Positions 38,038 to 50,911 are shown, numbered from the stretch's first letter. The stretch: DNA of 64,000 bases from Harmothoe impar (GCA_947462335.1 OX381704.1:24637955-24701954); one strand, 5' to 3'. Numbers and translations are program-made. The notes: generated by a model not told the origin, from the sequence alone.

Positions 38038-38103
38038 ATATGGAGAATAGATGTGTTCTTTGTTAATGTATTACCGTAGGAGAAAAGTCAGCTCTCCTCC
38101 CCT

Positions 38104-38270
38104 GGTCAGGCATGTGCCGCCATTAACACAACTTGATGGGAGTCAGGCTGACTCAGACTCATTGTCAGGCTCGTGTTTTAAAGAGAGTCTGGCGATGCTG
38201 GACCATGGTAACATATATAGTAGTCAGCCTGACTCTCAGCAAGTTGTTGTTTTGGCGGCACATGCCTGAC
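38104..38270. mobile_element. GGTCAGGCATGTGCC-terminus MITE
   Basis: Arms of about 49 bp (GGTCAGGCATGTGCCGCCA ... AGTCAGGCTGACT) are inverted at 38221-38270, with a ~70-bp centre. Overlapping plus-strand ORFs here are its shadow. Confidence 0.75.
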
Positions 38271-39171
38271 CCCGGGATGACTATCATATTTTTCTCTGTG
38301 TACACTGAAGTTAATATAGTACATCCCTTATAGTATTAACCATGTCCAGGCTACAGCTCCCCAATGGACAGGACAGGAGAGGAGTTGGACAGGGGGCAGT
38401 GGACAGGGTCCCATTGTAGGGGATTAGTGTGCCGTCCAGCCCTCCACGTGCCCTAATCTCTGACAGTTACACAGATGGAGGCTAGTTGGTACAGGATTAC
38501 CTGTATGAGCTCAAGGTACGGTGAAGTATGGACATCCTCCATGGGCATGCTGCTGTGTGGCGGTACTTATAGCTGCTATACAAGCTGACACACTCAAACC
38601 TGCATTTTCCTCATTTGATTCTCAGAGGATTGTATTAACCTTTCCCTCTTTATTCTGACAAGAAGGTCTTAATATTATGTTATGACAGGACTCCAATCTC
38701 AACTAATATTTATATTCTTGAGGGGTTTGATTATTTAGTGTTGACAAAAGTCACCAGGTGGCACCACCTGGTGTATTCCTGTATATGGCACCACCTTGTG
38801 GATGTAATCTAGTGTTGAATAGAATGCTGGAAGGTTTCTATTTTTCTTCATCTATTTCCTTAAATTTGGCATGGTTAAAAGACAGAAAATAAGTTGGGAT
38901 GCTACCAAGTACACTTCAACTAGGAGACTGTGCAACTATGTAAAAATTAAACTATCTATAAATATGAGGTCGTATAGCAGCTTTAACCCTTTAATATGTG
39001 CATGTACGCAGGTCTTATCGGGGAGACAGTATTGTAGATGCATAGAACATCACAAAAAGGTTGAATATTCGTTCCCTTTTAAAAGTTTGTTTATCTTTAT
39101 TGTCAGATTTGTGCAATATAGAACATTAGATGTGTGTTAGATTAGTGTGACAAAATGAGGTATTATCAGAC

Positions 39172-39362
39172 TACTTGCATTGTATTGAGAATAACAAGTT
39201 ATATTGTGTTTAGGATGCCTGGTTCCATTGTATTGAGTACTTAGATAATATTGAGTACTTCTATTGTATTGAGTACATATGTACTTACAGTGTGCTGGGT
39301 ATAACTAGTTACATTGTATTGAACATAACTACTTGTATTGTATTGAGTATAACTAGTTGCAC
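39172..39362. repeat. degenerate ~30-bp tandem repeat
   Basis: Repeats of ATTGTATTGAGTA(C/T) and AACTAGTTACATTGTATTGA-type units, about six copies. Confidence 0.75.
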
Positions 39363-39499
39363 CCCCCTAATCTATTCTCTTTTATGTTTCAGGTAAGTAT
39401 CCATTGTGCACCATTTGCTGACGCTAGCAGGATTGGGGGTATATAGAGGTAGGTAGGTGGTGTCCAGCCATTTTACCCCATGGTGGGTCGCATAGTCAT

Positions 39500-39640
39500 T
39501 TAATTCATTTTACAATTGGTCGAACGAACGTTATGTTACATGAATGCAGCCCTGGTGAGTAACTTGACAGCGCTGCATTTATGCATATTGTTGACACTAT
39601 GGGATTGGGACACTCCTGAAGGGTGGAGACCTGTGGTAGT
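39500..39640. mobile_element. TTAA MITE, central fragment
   Basis: ATGAATGCAGCCCTGGTGAG, ACTTGACAGCGCTGCATTTATG and CACTCCTGAAGGGTGGA are the family core; both termini are lost. Confidence 0.55.
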
Positions 39641-41639
39641 ACCATGTAGGTATATATATGATATTGCAAAATGTAGGTGTATTTGCTTTATGAGCGCTAA
39701 CACGTGGGAGACAGCTGGATAGACGTGAGTAGGTTAGTCATATATGCATGCGGCTATATGTCAAAGGGAATTGGTGCAATGTAAAAAGCCTAACACTAGT
39801 AACATGAGTGCAGGAAACTCATGAAAGCATGGAGGTGTTTATGAAGATGAAGAGTAAAGAACTTCCATACAAAGGCTTATTTTTATGAGGTGGGGTTAAA
39901 TGAGAGGAAGATGAATCCTAGAACCACCTGACAGACAGTGATATAATTATGATTCATATATTGATGGCATATACTAGAGAATGCTGTTTGCAGCGTAGAT
40001 AGGCCTATTGCTGCACTTCGTAGACAAATATCCTGTGGACAGCATTGTCAAGCTATAAAAGGCAAACGAAATACAGTGTATACATAATCTTAGATACTAA
40101 AAGGCAAAAGAAAGCTTAGATCTCAAGAGGGAGAGGATTAATTGTGGATGTTAGTCATTTAGAAGTTGCTGGGTTGCGGTAAGAGGAGCTACAGAGGTAC
40201 GTAGAACTGGCGTCTCATTATGTGAAGAGTGCGGCCAGTGAATGCTGCCAGGTGCGTTTGGTATTTCATAAAATGTCGTCTGCTCTAATCACAATCAATT
40301 GGCGCCAAAACCAGGCACGCACGGTGGTCGCCGTTACCACCACCTCCACGCCGCCCAGTCCCAGGCCGCAATGATAATAGACCACTGTTTCAAAAGACCA
40401 CCAAAATTACCAATTCTGGGAGTTTTAATGTTTCTTTGCTGGTTCCAGAAATGATGAGATGATTTGGTGACGCTCCATCCGGTTGGTGGACGTCGTGAAT
40501 GGGTGGTTATTAATCATGTAGAATTATGGTATCTGTAATTACGAAAAGTTTCAGGATTGAATGCGGCAGACGACAATTGGAAGGCGCTGAAATGTATCAG
40601 GCAATCCATAACCCATCAGCCGTCAAACAGCGCCCCCAGCGTCTAGTTTCAACCACCCACCAGTGTCCGCCATTACTCGCCAAAGTGCCATCTGTATTGG
40701 TAATTACACAAACAATCCTCCGCCATAATTCTGTAATGTTGATACTCTGTCTACGTCATGCAGCCAGCATTGGGACAGGGAGAAATCTAGGTTTCACCAT
40801 TAACTAAAAGAACCAATCCCTTGCAGCACCCCCATCCCCCACCCCCAGTTTTGAATTCGAATTAGCATTGGGTTTAATTAGACCACGGAGGATATTTGAC
40901 CGGTATTTAGGCATTCATTTGGGAGATTCATTTGGGAACGTTCTTGAGGACCAATTAGTTCAGTGAATGCAGTAGGTCTTAACTTAGCCTACCTGGGGTC
41001 CTAAGAATCCTCTACCATTTCTCACAAGGCCTCCCAAATAATCAAACCGATCAGCCCTGGGCTTACTCCAGCATCCTTAAATCTACATGGTATATGCAGG
41101 ATTTACTGCCCCTATCTTGTTGTGTAACCGTTTTCTTTGTGCAATGGGTCTTTGGGTTACCATTCAGTTTTTCAGGAGGTACGGTAGGTCCATCATAATT
41201 GTAACTGAAAACCTGTATTCTGAGTGCTTTTAATCAGGCACCAAACGATACCCTCCAACGTGTGCTCAGTCCTTTGCAGGTGGATTTATTTCAGTAACAG
41301 TCATGTTTAAATATAATGCATAGTTATTATAAATACAATGCCCATATCGCGTCGTGCAGGAGGGTTTCCCAGTGCTGCAATATTCAAACTCTGAGATAAC
41401 AACTTCCGCGCAACTCTGGAAGCATTTATAGTAAAATGGGAGTTGATGAATTCAGGGTTTAAAACGGCTGTAACCGAGCGATAGCAATAGTCAGTTAGGA
41501 TGATAAATAAGGTGAATCCCCATTTTATCGATGTAAAGACCGTGTAGTTAGACACCCTACGGACTACCTTTATGTCCCACCCTGGAGATGGTGCCCATTG
41601 TTATCCTACCCCGTGTAAGAGATTGTAGCAACAGGAAGA
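39641..41639. other. single-copy-looking non-coding stretch
   Basis: No supported gene. 40240-40800 is free of the window's repeats and contains ATTAATCATG and TAATTAC (homeodomain-like cores). It could hold a regulatory element, but that is only a guess. Confidence 0.35.
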
Positions 41640-41890
41640 TTAACCCTTTAAGGGCGGCATAGTGCACTTTAAACGCATTGTGCCCTTTGTGTTATGATGC
41701 ATGAATGCAGCCCTGGCAAGTAATTCTTAGTGCTGCAGTTAAGCATCATGCCGACCCTAGGAGACTAATACACTCCCACACAGTCGGCATGGTGCAAGCA
41801 TGCAACCCTGACATGTAGACCTGCCGGGGCTGCATTAATGCACCATGATGACCAAGGGACATTAGAGCAGTATGCTGCCGTTAGAGGGTT
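41640..41890. mobile_element. TTAA MITE, full copy
   Basis: TTAACCCTTTAAGGGCGGC to GCCGTTAGAGGGTT. Both inner modules are visible (ATGATGCATGAATGCAGCCC; GGGCTGCATTAATGCACCATG). Confidence 0.75.
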
Positions 41891-42051
41891 GTAGGAAGCT
41901 GGCGGCATGGTTGTGGTGCAGATCGTGATGCCGTGTTGAGACTGTGGCTATCAGTATAATCCTGTGGACGACACAAGCTTCTTGTGTTTGGGCGTTAAAA
42001 GGGTGTGGGTGGGCAGAACCCTCTTTGTTCTAGCGGCCTTTACACTCTGTT

Positions 42052-42266
42052 ACCGCTTTAAGGGCCGCATACTGCTTTAATGTTTTATGGCCCCTTCATG
42101 ATGATACAGTAAAAAAACGACCGTGGTTTGTAACTAATCAGGGTTTCATTCATGCCAATCCTTTGGGAGTGTATCAACCCCGTACAACCCCTATATGATG
42201 CTTGAATACTTCTCAGTAATGCACTCATGCATCGTGACGGCACATTAAGCTGCCTTTAAGGATTTA
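42052..42266. mobile_element. TTAA MITE, diverged copy
   Basis: TTACCGCTTTAAGGGCCGC at left, CTGCCTTTAAGGATTTA at right; the hairpins are degraded. Confidence 0.6.
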
Positions 42267-43479
42267 TGGTACACATGTGTCTGCTCAAAAGTGTTCCGAG
42301 CTGTACACACTTGCTCACAGGGCAGGCTAAAAAGCCTCAGGCCACGTAGTGCATGGGAGACGGTTTGCTCTTTGCAGTAGGTATAAGGGTACATAGTGAG
42401 AGAGCATGGACTGGCACAGGCAAAATGTCATTTGCTGTTGGAGCAAGCGCTAGCTTACAATGCACAATTCCAATGTGTCTATCACAATGAGAGATTTCTT
42501 ATGTTGAATGTCATCATACAAATTGCTCTTTGCAATAGCCGATAAGGACACTAGTTAAGATGGGCACATGCAGATGTGTTGGAACTATGTATGGTACATA
42601 AATCAAAGAATCCATATCTTCCCAATTAGTTTAGAAATGTTTTATTACTGCGGAACATGAGTGGGGTAAAACCATATATACTTCCTATACAAAGCACCAA
42701 GTGCTGTAGATCGTAACCAAACCCACACACACTGTGAGAGGTTCTGTTCTGGCATAATGGTCAGCAAGCACCCTGCATTAAGTACGTCCACTCTGAAGCC
42801 ACCCTCTAAGTGCACTGCGATGCTATCTACTGTTGGCCGGCTGGCTAGTTTCATCTACCATACGGCTGCACCATTCATGACTATAGTCGCCATTGCTGCC
42901 ATAAAGCCCTCACACTGACCGGCCGCCTGCCCCTTGATCCCTGCAGCCAAAGACCATGATCCCCACATTGAACTGACTGGCTGTTATCAGCTACCTGATA
43001 CCCTGCCTGTGTCCACTATGGGCAGTCCCTCCTGCCTGCCTAGATCTAATCAGTGCAGTGCTGACAGAGGCAGGCAATTGTCATATCAATGCAGACCTAT
43101 AATATACTAGACAGCAGTGACTTCTCACTGTTACAGAAGACAGTTTTATCTTATACTACTCACACTTGTGTACATATTCCATCTTTATTGCACCGCACTT
43201 TGCACATGAAGCCACCCCTCCATTACAGCCACCTTTTTATAGTCCCAAGGGTGGCCATATTAGAGGGAGTTGACTGTAGCACTGAATTTTCGGACATTGC
43301 ATCATTACCATCTATTGATCTCGTTGCTTACGATTGTACACTGAGCATTTCCCATTACAGCAATGCTTCCCATGCATTAAACGCCCTTTTAGGCACTACC
43401 CTTTCGGACGCCGTATTAGAGTAGGATGAGACAGGATGGACCCGGCAACACAAGGCCGCCCGACAACATTACCCATGCC
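42267..43479. other. non-coding stretch
   Basis: No supported gene. The 111-codon ORF at 43089-43424 shows no domain. Confidence 0.45.
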
Positions 43480-44480
43480 TCTAGACCTCATAAACTGGAT
43501 CCCACCGTACTTAACCACTGATCCATTTACACCTAGTTAGCATTCTAAATGTGGCCCATTCATCAACCTAAAATAGCCGGGGAGCACGGGAAGATAGGAA
43601 TACAAATAAGATGCTGGGTTGTGGCTGCATTCAGTACAACAACCGGGAAGCCACAGGCGAAGCCACATAGAAGCCATGGCCCCCACCCCTAGGGCAGAGC
43701 CAACAGGGAGAGTCTTTTAGGGAATTTGTGGACTTGATGAAGAGCCAAGGTCATTTTTGGATCAATAGGACAATTTGCGCACTACACTGGGTGGTTGAGG
43801 GATTGTGATGGGACTGTGCTGGGCATGGTTTATGTGCCATAACGTGAGCAATATCACTCAGCCTACGCCACAGGTGCACAGGGCCACAATCCATGCCATG
43901 GACGATGGTTATGCCCTCATGAATTGAAATAAGGCCCATAGATCAATATATCATGGCTATAACACAACCTGTAATATCTCTCACTGGCTGTGATGTACAA
44001 AAACTAACCATGTATTAAAATTGCTTTCTTGGGTCTTTTTTATTCACTTTTATAAATGTGTTCTATATATATTACATAGTGGCTCTTGGTGCAGCAATAT
44101 GTTGATTCATATAAAATGCTCTTAGTCAATGAGTTATGCACATATCTGGTTTTGACAGTTTACTTGTAACGTGTAGTCTAGTGCTAAATGGACTATATCT
44201 CTAGTATAGATATCAACTGCTTATCCGCTATGTATATGGACAACCACAAAAATCGTATGAAGCTTGTTCCTTCATAGCATCTCCCTCTCCAAGCCCAACT
44301 TCTCATTGAACAGCTGGATGCGGTGTAACATCCAATACTACATTATTGGGTTAGGGTAGAGTAAGGGGTAGGGGCTGAATGCCCCTGCATAACGTCTACT
44401 GTATTAGATTACTACCCGATTTAGGGGCACACCCGATGCCTCCCTATCCCATTTCTGTGCTGCCTAGACTTCTACAATTT
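43480..44480. repeat. ~1-kb tandem duplication, copy 1
   Basis: Collinear with 44545-45430. Shared: ATAACGTGAGCAATATCACTC, GCCACAGGTGCACAG, TTGGATCAATAGGACAATTTG, ATAGATCAATATATCATGG, ACATTATTGGGTTAGGG and AGGGGCACACCCG. Confidence 0.75.
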
Positions 44481-44544
44481 AAATTCTTCTGTTAAAAGTC
44501 CTGGTAATAGGGGATGCTGGATATCCCTGCAGCATTGACCTTGC

Positions 44545-45430
44545 CTCCAATTTCCATCATAAACTGGACCTCATCCTGCTTAACGGCAGATCGTTTTACA
44601 CCTGCTTAGCATGACAAATACAGTCTATTCATCACCATCAAGTAACCATGGTAATCGGGGAAGGTTAGAATACAAATAAGGTGGTTAGGTAATGCTACAT
44701 GAGATATAGTAATGAGAAAGCCACAGGCGAGGCCACAGACAAGGCCACGGGCAAGGCCACCTATTTGGGACATTAGTGGACCTGATGACAAGCCAAGGTC
44801 ATGCTTGGATCAATAGGACAATTTGTGCGAAACACTGAGTGGTTGAGGTATTGTGGCTTGGCTGCTGAACATTGGTTATTTGCCATAACGTGAGCAATAT
44901 CACTCAACCTGCGCCACAGGTGCACAGTGCTCCGACAGTGCTGCAACCTTTGGAATAAGACTCATAGATCAATATATCATGGTTATAGCCCAACCTGTAA
45001 GGAATATATGTATAGCACATTGTCATTGGCAATAGCTTTCATGAATGTTTCTTTTAGATATTATCAATATAATATATTAAAATTATATTTTGATATATCG
45101 CGATGTGTAGATATGTTGGTAATTTGAAACAAAGGGGAATAATACATTGATATGGTATTACGTCCTGTCCTTCTCCTATTACCCCTCACCGTGCCCAAAT
45201 GCACATTGAGTACTTGGATGCTACTAGTATGTAACTGCCAGAACTGGTACATTATTGGGTTAGGGCATGGTGAGGATGGGGTCTACGAGATCGGAGCCCA
45301 GACTGAGGCCCCATGCCCCTGCATAATACGTGGACTGGATTACGTTAGTCCCCATGTAGGGGCACACCCGCCTCTCCAATACGGCATTGCCGTGTGTTGT
45401 AGGCATAGACATCCACAGGGTGGGCTCAAC
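44545..45430. repeat. ~1-kb tandem duplication, copy 2
   Basis: Offset from copy 1 of about 1060 bp at the left and 910 bp at the right, so indels have accumulated. A short (AAGGCCACRG)n run lies at 44718-44760. Confidence 0.75.
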
Positions 45431-48400
45431 CCTAGCCGATACTCGAGTCGAGAAACTGACCACATTTCACAGATATCACTTTTACTACTCTTGCAGTAGT
45501 TTCTAATTTTCTTTTACTGGAATTTCTATATTAAATTGTATCAATTTATTACAACAGAAAGTTGACCCAAAGTTTTAAGATTTCATACAATTTGTCGACC
45601 AGAGATTGGCAGCCCTAGCAATTACAAACCACTCGGTGTGCATATAATGCTAATCCACACTTGTGGGAAACTGTCCAGGTTTTTGTGTGGACAATATCTA
45701 TAGAGACTCTGCACAATACCCAAACTCCATCCATGGCTAATCTACGTGGATAGTCCAGGGATTATATCACACAATACCTGTAAGCTGGAGGGTGGTTCCC
45801 AATGGAATTTATCGCCATTGACAAATCGAAACTGAATTTAGCAAATTTGAGTGCTGACTACATTTGCCTAATAGGTCCCTCGGGCGGTATGTGGATAATG
45901 TCCCACGATAACACAAGAGCCCTTACAGCAGTGTTAGTGGGAGGCACAGGCCTTAACACAGCAGCATCCTGTACTGATTGGTGGATGTGTTATAGGCTTT
46001 ATACTAGAAGGTACGACAGTGAATGCCCATGGTCATCTTTTGACATTAGATGCCCACAGTGAATGCCCATGGTCATCTTTTGACATTAGATTTCCCCACT
46101 ATCTTGATTCTACTCTGTTTGAGAAAAAATACAATACCACTGCCTAGCATTGCTAGATTGCTAAAAGAAATACGCCACTTTTCTGTCGCCAAGTCTATAT
46201 CCAAACAGATTGGCATCATGTTGAATCATGAGCAGGGACTTTCAATGTCATATCTTATGATATTATGCATAAGATAACCTACACGAGACACAGCGTATGT
46301 AAAAATGATAACAAACAGTTATCTGCCACTCTACAGTATGATTATATACAAAATGTACAACCACTGGGCTACGAATATACACATACACCAGCCCAGCGTG
46401 CTGTTCTGTTAAGGCATGTGATGTAAGACATTGGCAACATGTTAGAACTCTGCTGTAAACCATGAGAAAGGCTTCTGATGTCACAAGCTATAAGCTGGGA
46501 CTTAAAATGTTACCTTTGCTAATGGGGAAAGTGGTGGTGGATACGAAATAATTGTTTGGTTTGAGGTAGTTAGCTCTCACAGGTCCCTAAACTAAACGCT
46601 TTGAACCACGGCTGCTGGACTAACTCAAGCTCTCAATTATCAAGCCGTAATTGAAAGATGCAAATGTTTTGCCCTTGCCCACTCGTTTTTCATGTTGTTT
46701 TATGCATGCCCTGAAAGTTGAAATATGCGGCATATACTAGATAAAGGAAAATCTCTTCTGCAGTGGGTGACGTCACAAGTGATTCACATCTTGCCCTACC
46801 ACACACAGCCTATGCTAAAATGCAATATTTAACCTGATCTGTAGCTCAACAGATAGTCGTGTTGTAGAAGTTAAATTACTCATTCGCTTTGTTAATTAGT
46901 TATAAACCTGTTTTCCCCTTCCAATCAATACAGGAATTTGATAATAAGGCCACAATAGGCAACGGAATAAAAGAAGTAAAACACAAAATCATCTGCAGTA
47001 TAAGTACCCAATCATTGGCCCTTGAGTGGTCCTTAAGTGGCTGTTCAGGGGTACTCAAGTTGGTGTGCAGGGGTTGTACAATACCGAGTTACCAATCAGA
47101 AAGTTATTCAAACCAATCAATGGGTGTAGACTACATGTCTAGACCAATCAATGGACATACACTTTGTGATTTGGGGAGAGTTTTGAATCATTTGTGACGT
47201 CACTCTCTCACTCTCTATGAGATATTCCCATTTCAATAGCATATGCCACACATTTCAGCATTATTCATATTAGCAGACCCTATTTAGAACAATCTGATCA
47301 ATAGATGGCAAGATGAAAAAACGGATGGGCTTTTCTTTTAAGATTATAAGCAAGTGCTAAAATAGCCATGTCTCACAAAAACAGGCCCTCTATGCACAAT
47401 GTTGGGTTCTGGCGTGAACATATTTATAGTAATCATATATGTGCTTACTGGCGTTGGCAGGGTCTGCCCCAGCCATTTCAGACTGACTTCTCAATAACAT
47501 AGGAATACTTAGGCATTCACGAAACCTATCTGCAAAGAGTGGCTTCAAACTGTCGGAAGGTGTTCTAGCGTTACTTTAGGACATACAGCATATAGTGATC
47601 ATATTATCTTAATACCTCCCAAGAGAGGCATAGCTAATGGATGGAAAGACTAACAGTAAGTGATACCTTTGACCAGAGGGCGTCCCTCATTTCCCGTGGT
47701 GAGGCCTATTGACCCGGGTTAACGTCCTGAAGGAGGTATCCATGTGCACACATACAGACAGGGCTGGGGGCTCCCATCAGTACAGCCATCACGGCATCCC
47801 CTCCTGCAGTATTGAAACAGAGATATAGGAGACTGGAATGTAATGCCCTAAACTGATGCATCATCATCATCTGGGGTAAATAGAGCTGAGATTTAGACAG
47901 TGCATTAGGTACATGCATGTCCTCTTGTCATCTCTTGTCATCTACAAAATACCTGAGTTGATATTCCATCTGCGTGTATAATACCAATGGATAGGCAGAA
48001 TATTGCCTATATATATCCTGTAGTCTACAATATGTAGAATATGGGTCTCTCTACACTTATAATGGCAGATCCATCATTTTGAAAAGAAGGGGGTGCCTCT
48101 ATTTACGGATATTTTATGCAGAATTGGCATGGGAATATGAGAATAAAGTCTAAACTACAAGCAAACTACAAGAAAGAATATACCACTGCGATTTCCACCC
48201 GTCTACATCTCAACCTGTTGCTACACAGTACAGCTCAAGCTGCAGCAATGGTATAATATTTATGTAGTATGATGGTGAATACAGGTCTCATGGGGAGCTC
48301 CACAAGTCTTATTTACAAGTACCAAAAGGAGACTCCACCTGAGGTCCCTGGTCTGAGTAGACAGGATAGAGCAGTTTGTAGTCCCCGGGGTGTTCTCACT

Positions 48401-48750
48401 CTTATTGCCCTGCTGCCCCATGAGTGGCCCCCACCGCTGGGGCTAAATGTAATATCAGAAATACCCCCCGGGTGATGAACCACACACCAGGGGGCGCCTC
48501 ATGCTGCTGACAGCCGGAAGTGGAGGCAACGCTGCACATGTCCTCAGCTACTTCCGGTTGCGAAGGGCATTCTCCTGAGCAGCACTTGGGGGAACCCAGG
48601 AATCAAGTTTACATGAATACGACTTCAAGTAAATGCAGCAGCGTTAGCATCAACAGTTTGATGTCCCCTCTGGAGTATCTGGAGCAGGCATGGAACATAA
48701 GTAGTGCATACTGAGGGATGGGTATTCAGGCTCTGTGGTAGGTTGGGTTT
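45431..48750. other. non-coding stretch
   Basis: No supported gene. A ~41-bp unit is duplicated in tandem at 46014-46092 (AGTGAATGCCCATGGTCATC...). Two perfect CRE palindromes (TGACGTCA) occur near 46770 and 47196. Confidence 0.5.
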
Positions 48751-48877
48751 GGGGACATTTATAGTAATGTGGCATGCTCTCGGTCTTCGTGATGCATTGA
48801 TACAGCCCTGGTGATTTCTACTCACCAGGACTACAGTCAATCATCATGTCGACCCTTCAGGAGTGTTTCAACCCGGT

Positions 48878-49076
48878 CAGTATAGACATACAGCATATCA
48901 AAGGCCTGTCCATCTAACACTATGCCCATGTAGTCTGGGATGTAAAAGAACCATTGCCTCCGTAAAAGTGTAGGGGTGTGCTTTCTGCCCTCATTGACTT
49001 CATAGATTCGATCACCATTTCCGCCCTTCAAAAGGCATTACTTGTTATCTAGGGCGTAAAGCAAGCAATCAAGCAG
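48878..49076 (-). mobile_element. 199-bp insert with 13-bp target duplication
   Basis: GTTTCAACCCGGT at 48865-48877 is repeated at 49077-49089, flanking an insert absent from other family copies. On the minus strand it reads as a protein-like segment (RRQWFFYIPDYMGIVLDG; AFDMLYVYTD). A 13-bp duplication fits a LINE-type insertion event. No A tail is visible. It may be a piece of retro-copied mRNA, but the parent is unknown. Confidence 0.45.
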
Positions 49077-49151
49077 GTTTCAACCCGGTAGGGTCATGTG
49101 TGAATGCAGCATTGGTGAGAAGATTCACATGGGCTGTATTCATGCATCGTA

Positions 49152-49270
49152 CACCCTCAGAAGAGTGAGCGTCATTGTCCCCGAAAGCACTCTCACCTGA
49201 AAGCCAGGCAGTGGCTGACTTTCAGATGAGGGTGCTTTCGGCGACAGTGACGCTCATTTTTCTGAGGTTG
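49152..49270. mobile_element. 119-bp Tc1/mariner-like MITE
   Basis: Almost entirely palindromic: CACCCTCAGAAGAGTGAGCG and CCGAAAGCACTCTCA pair with TGAGGGTGCTTTCGG and the right end CTGAGGTTG. TA lies on both sides (49150-49151, 49271-49272). Inserted inside the TTAA MITE. Confidence 0.75.
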
Positions 49271-49633
49271 TATAAACGACAAAGGGCATAGCACATTAAA
49301 GCATCACGCAGCCCTCAAAGAGTTAAAGAATGAGATAAAGCAAGATAATGTAAGAAATTAAGAGAATATACCATTGAATGGCGGCTTTAGTGCAATAAGA
49401 CAGACAATATGAACGGTCAGGCCGTATGAAGGGGTTTTATCCAAGTCTATTCAGATCTCAAGTGTCCAAGAGCAGTGTGTATTTGCCATGTGGTGGTGCA
49501 GAGTCTGTACAGCTCTCTGTACTGCTTACTCTGCAGCCATGTCGACATGGTACCAGCAGGCAACACAACTGCCTTTATACCACAGTTAGCTGAGAGAACA
49601 AAAGAAATGGCCTGACTGTATTTTACATAATTA

Positions 49634-49830
49634 TGGTGAGTTCGTTAGGCGAAAAATCCGCCTATTTAGTGAGTTACTAAACCAGCGTGATAGTTGGTTC
49701 CGGTAGAGGCTTGCAAAGAATCAGCTTCAGCATGCTGAAGCCTGTTATTTGCGAAGGCCTCCCGTAAGTAACCATCACGCTGGTTTAGTAACTCACTAAA
49801 TAGGCGGATTTTTCGCCTAACGAACGCACC
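49634..49830. mobile_element. long-TIR hairpin MITE (GGTGMGTTCG terminus)
   Basis: About 60-bp near-perfect inverted ends (GTTCGTTAGGCGAAAAATCC, TAGTGAGTTACTAAACCAGC...) around a ~75-bp centre holding a second palindrome (GCTTCAGCATGCTGAAGC). The target duplication is unclear. Confidence 0.75.
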
Positions 49831-49837
49831 AATACAT

Positions 49838-50139
49838 ACTCTCGTTCCCAAATCCTTCCGAAGGAAGGCTCTGGTAACTGCCAAATGAAGGGATTTTGCT
49901 GGTTCTGGGCAACCCCTGCTGGTAGCTTGGAACTAGCGAACAGGAACAGGAAATGGAACCAGAAAGGCTGATGGTAAATCTACCTAAAACTACCATCATA
50001 CATTCTGCTTCCATTTCCTGTTCCTGTATGCTGGTTCAAGCCTACCAGCAGGGGTTGCCCAGAACCAGCAAATTTCGAAGTTCAAGGTCATTTGGCTGTC
50101 CCCAGAGCCTTCCTTCGGAAGGATTTGGGAACGAGAGTA
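49838..50139. mobile_element. ACTCTCG-terminus palindromic element
   Basis: The ends ACTCTCGTTCCCAAATCC and GGATTTGGGAACGAGAGT are inverted, each followed inward by TTCCGAAGGAAGG-type sequence. A 10-bp direct repeat ACCAATACAT flanks it (49828-49837, 50140-50149). A duplication of 9-10 bp suggests a Mutator-like MITE. A second, decayed member is at 14855-15065. Confidence 0.7.
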
Positions 50140-50181
50140 ACCAATACATGGCTGTATGTTGATGCGGTCCACTGAGCACAC

Positions 50182-50479
50182 AGGGTTCCCGCGTGTCATG
50201 GAATGTCATGGAATTTGAAAGTTGTCTGGAAAGTCATGGAATGTCATGGAATTTTGAAGAAAATTGCTATTTGTCATGGAATGTCATGGAATTCGAAAAT
50301 AATGGAATAAATATGACAAAATCTCCCAGAATGTACCATTTGCTTTCTAGATTTTAGAAATTTTCTCGGGGACCAAGCCCCCGACCTCCGCAAAAATGTC
50401 ATGGAAAATTGAGATTTTTGTCATGGAATGTCATGGAAATGTCATGGAATTCAATCTGATTTTTTTTTGTGGGAACCCT
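50182..50479. mobile_element. hAT-type MITE built of GTCATGGAAT repeats
   Basis: Termini AGGGTTCCC/GGGAACCCT with a perfect 8-bp target duplication GAGCACAC (50174-50181 and 50480-50487), diagnostic of hAT-type insertion. The interior consists largely of GTCATGGAATGTCATGGAAT repeats. Confidence 0.85.
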
Positions 50480-50590
50480 GAGCACACTCTCCTACTGACT
50501 GTGTGTGTAAGTCAGATATGATACGCTTGACTAGCTGCAAGCCGTGGACAATAGCTGACACCTTCGACAATTAAGTCCTGTCCTTGCAGT

Positions 50591-50911
50591 GCCGCCCCCC
50601 CCCAATCACAGAGCAGGGGGGGGGGGGCTGAATATGTTTAGCCCCCCCCCCCCAATTTTTTTTTACCAAGACCCTATAATGAAATACACAAACTTTCCAA
50701 AACATACCTTTTCCACATAGGGAAAAGTGGGGACATTGGGGCTAGGCACCCAATCATAACTAAAGGTGGCTCAAATACTACTTTTCTATACAATTCCTAA
50801 TATGAGCGTGTATATATTATGCACTTTCATGATTGAAAACCGATATTTAAGGCCGGTTGGGTTGGGGCCCCCTGGGCCCCCCCAATCAAGATTTGCTTCC
50901 TACGCCTCTGC
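50591..50911. mobile_element. insertion with CAGNGSCG-like termini
   Basis: It lies between CCTTG at both ends, in a place where the reference copy at 16904 has a single CCTTG. The left end starts CAGTGCCGCC; the right end is CTACGCCTCTG, the inverse of CAGAGGCGTAG. It contains long C and G runs. Confidence 0.6.

Larger units (their letters stand above)
48760..49325. mobile_element. TTAA MITE carrying two later insertions
   Basis: Core pieces are collinear with the family: TCGTGATGCATTGATACAGCC, CACCAGGACTACAGTC, GTCGACCCTTCAGGAGTG, then (after an insert) GGGTCATGTGTGAATGCAGC, GGGCTGTATTCATGCATCG, then (after a second insert) ACGACAAAGGGCATAGCAC and CCCTCAAAGAGTTAA. Inserts: 48878-49076 and 49152-49270. 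Confidence 0.7.
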
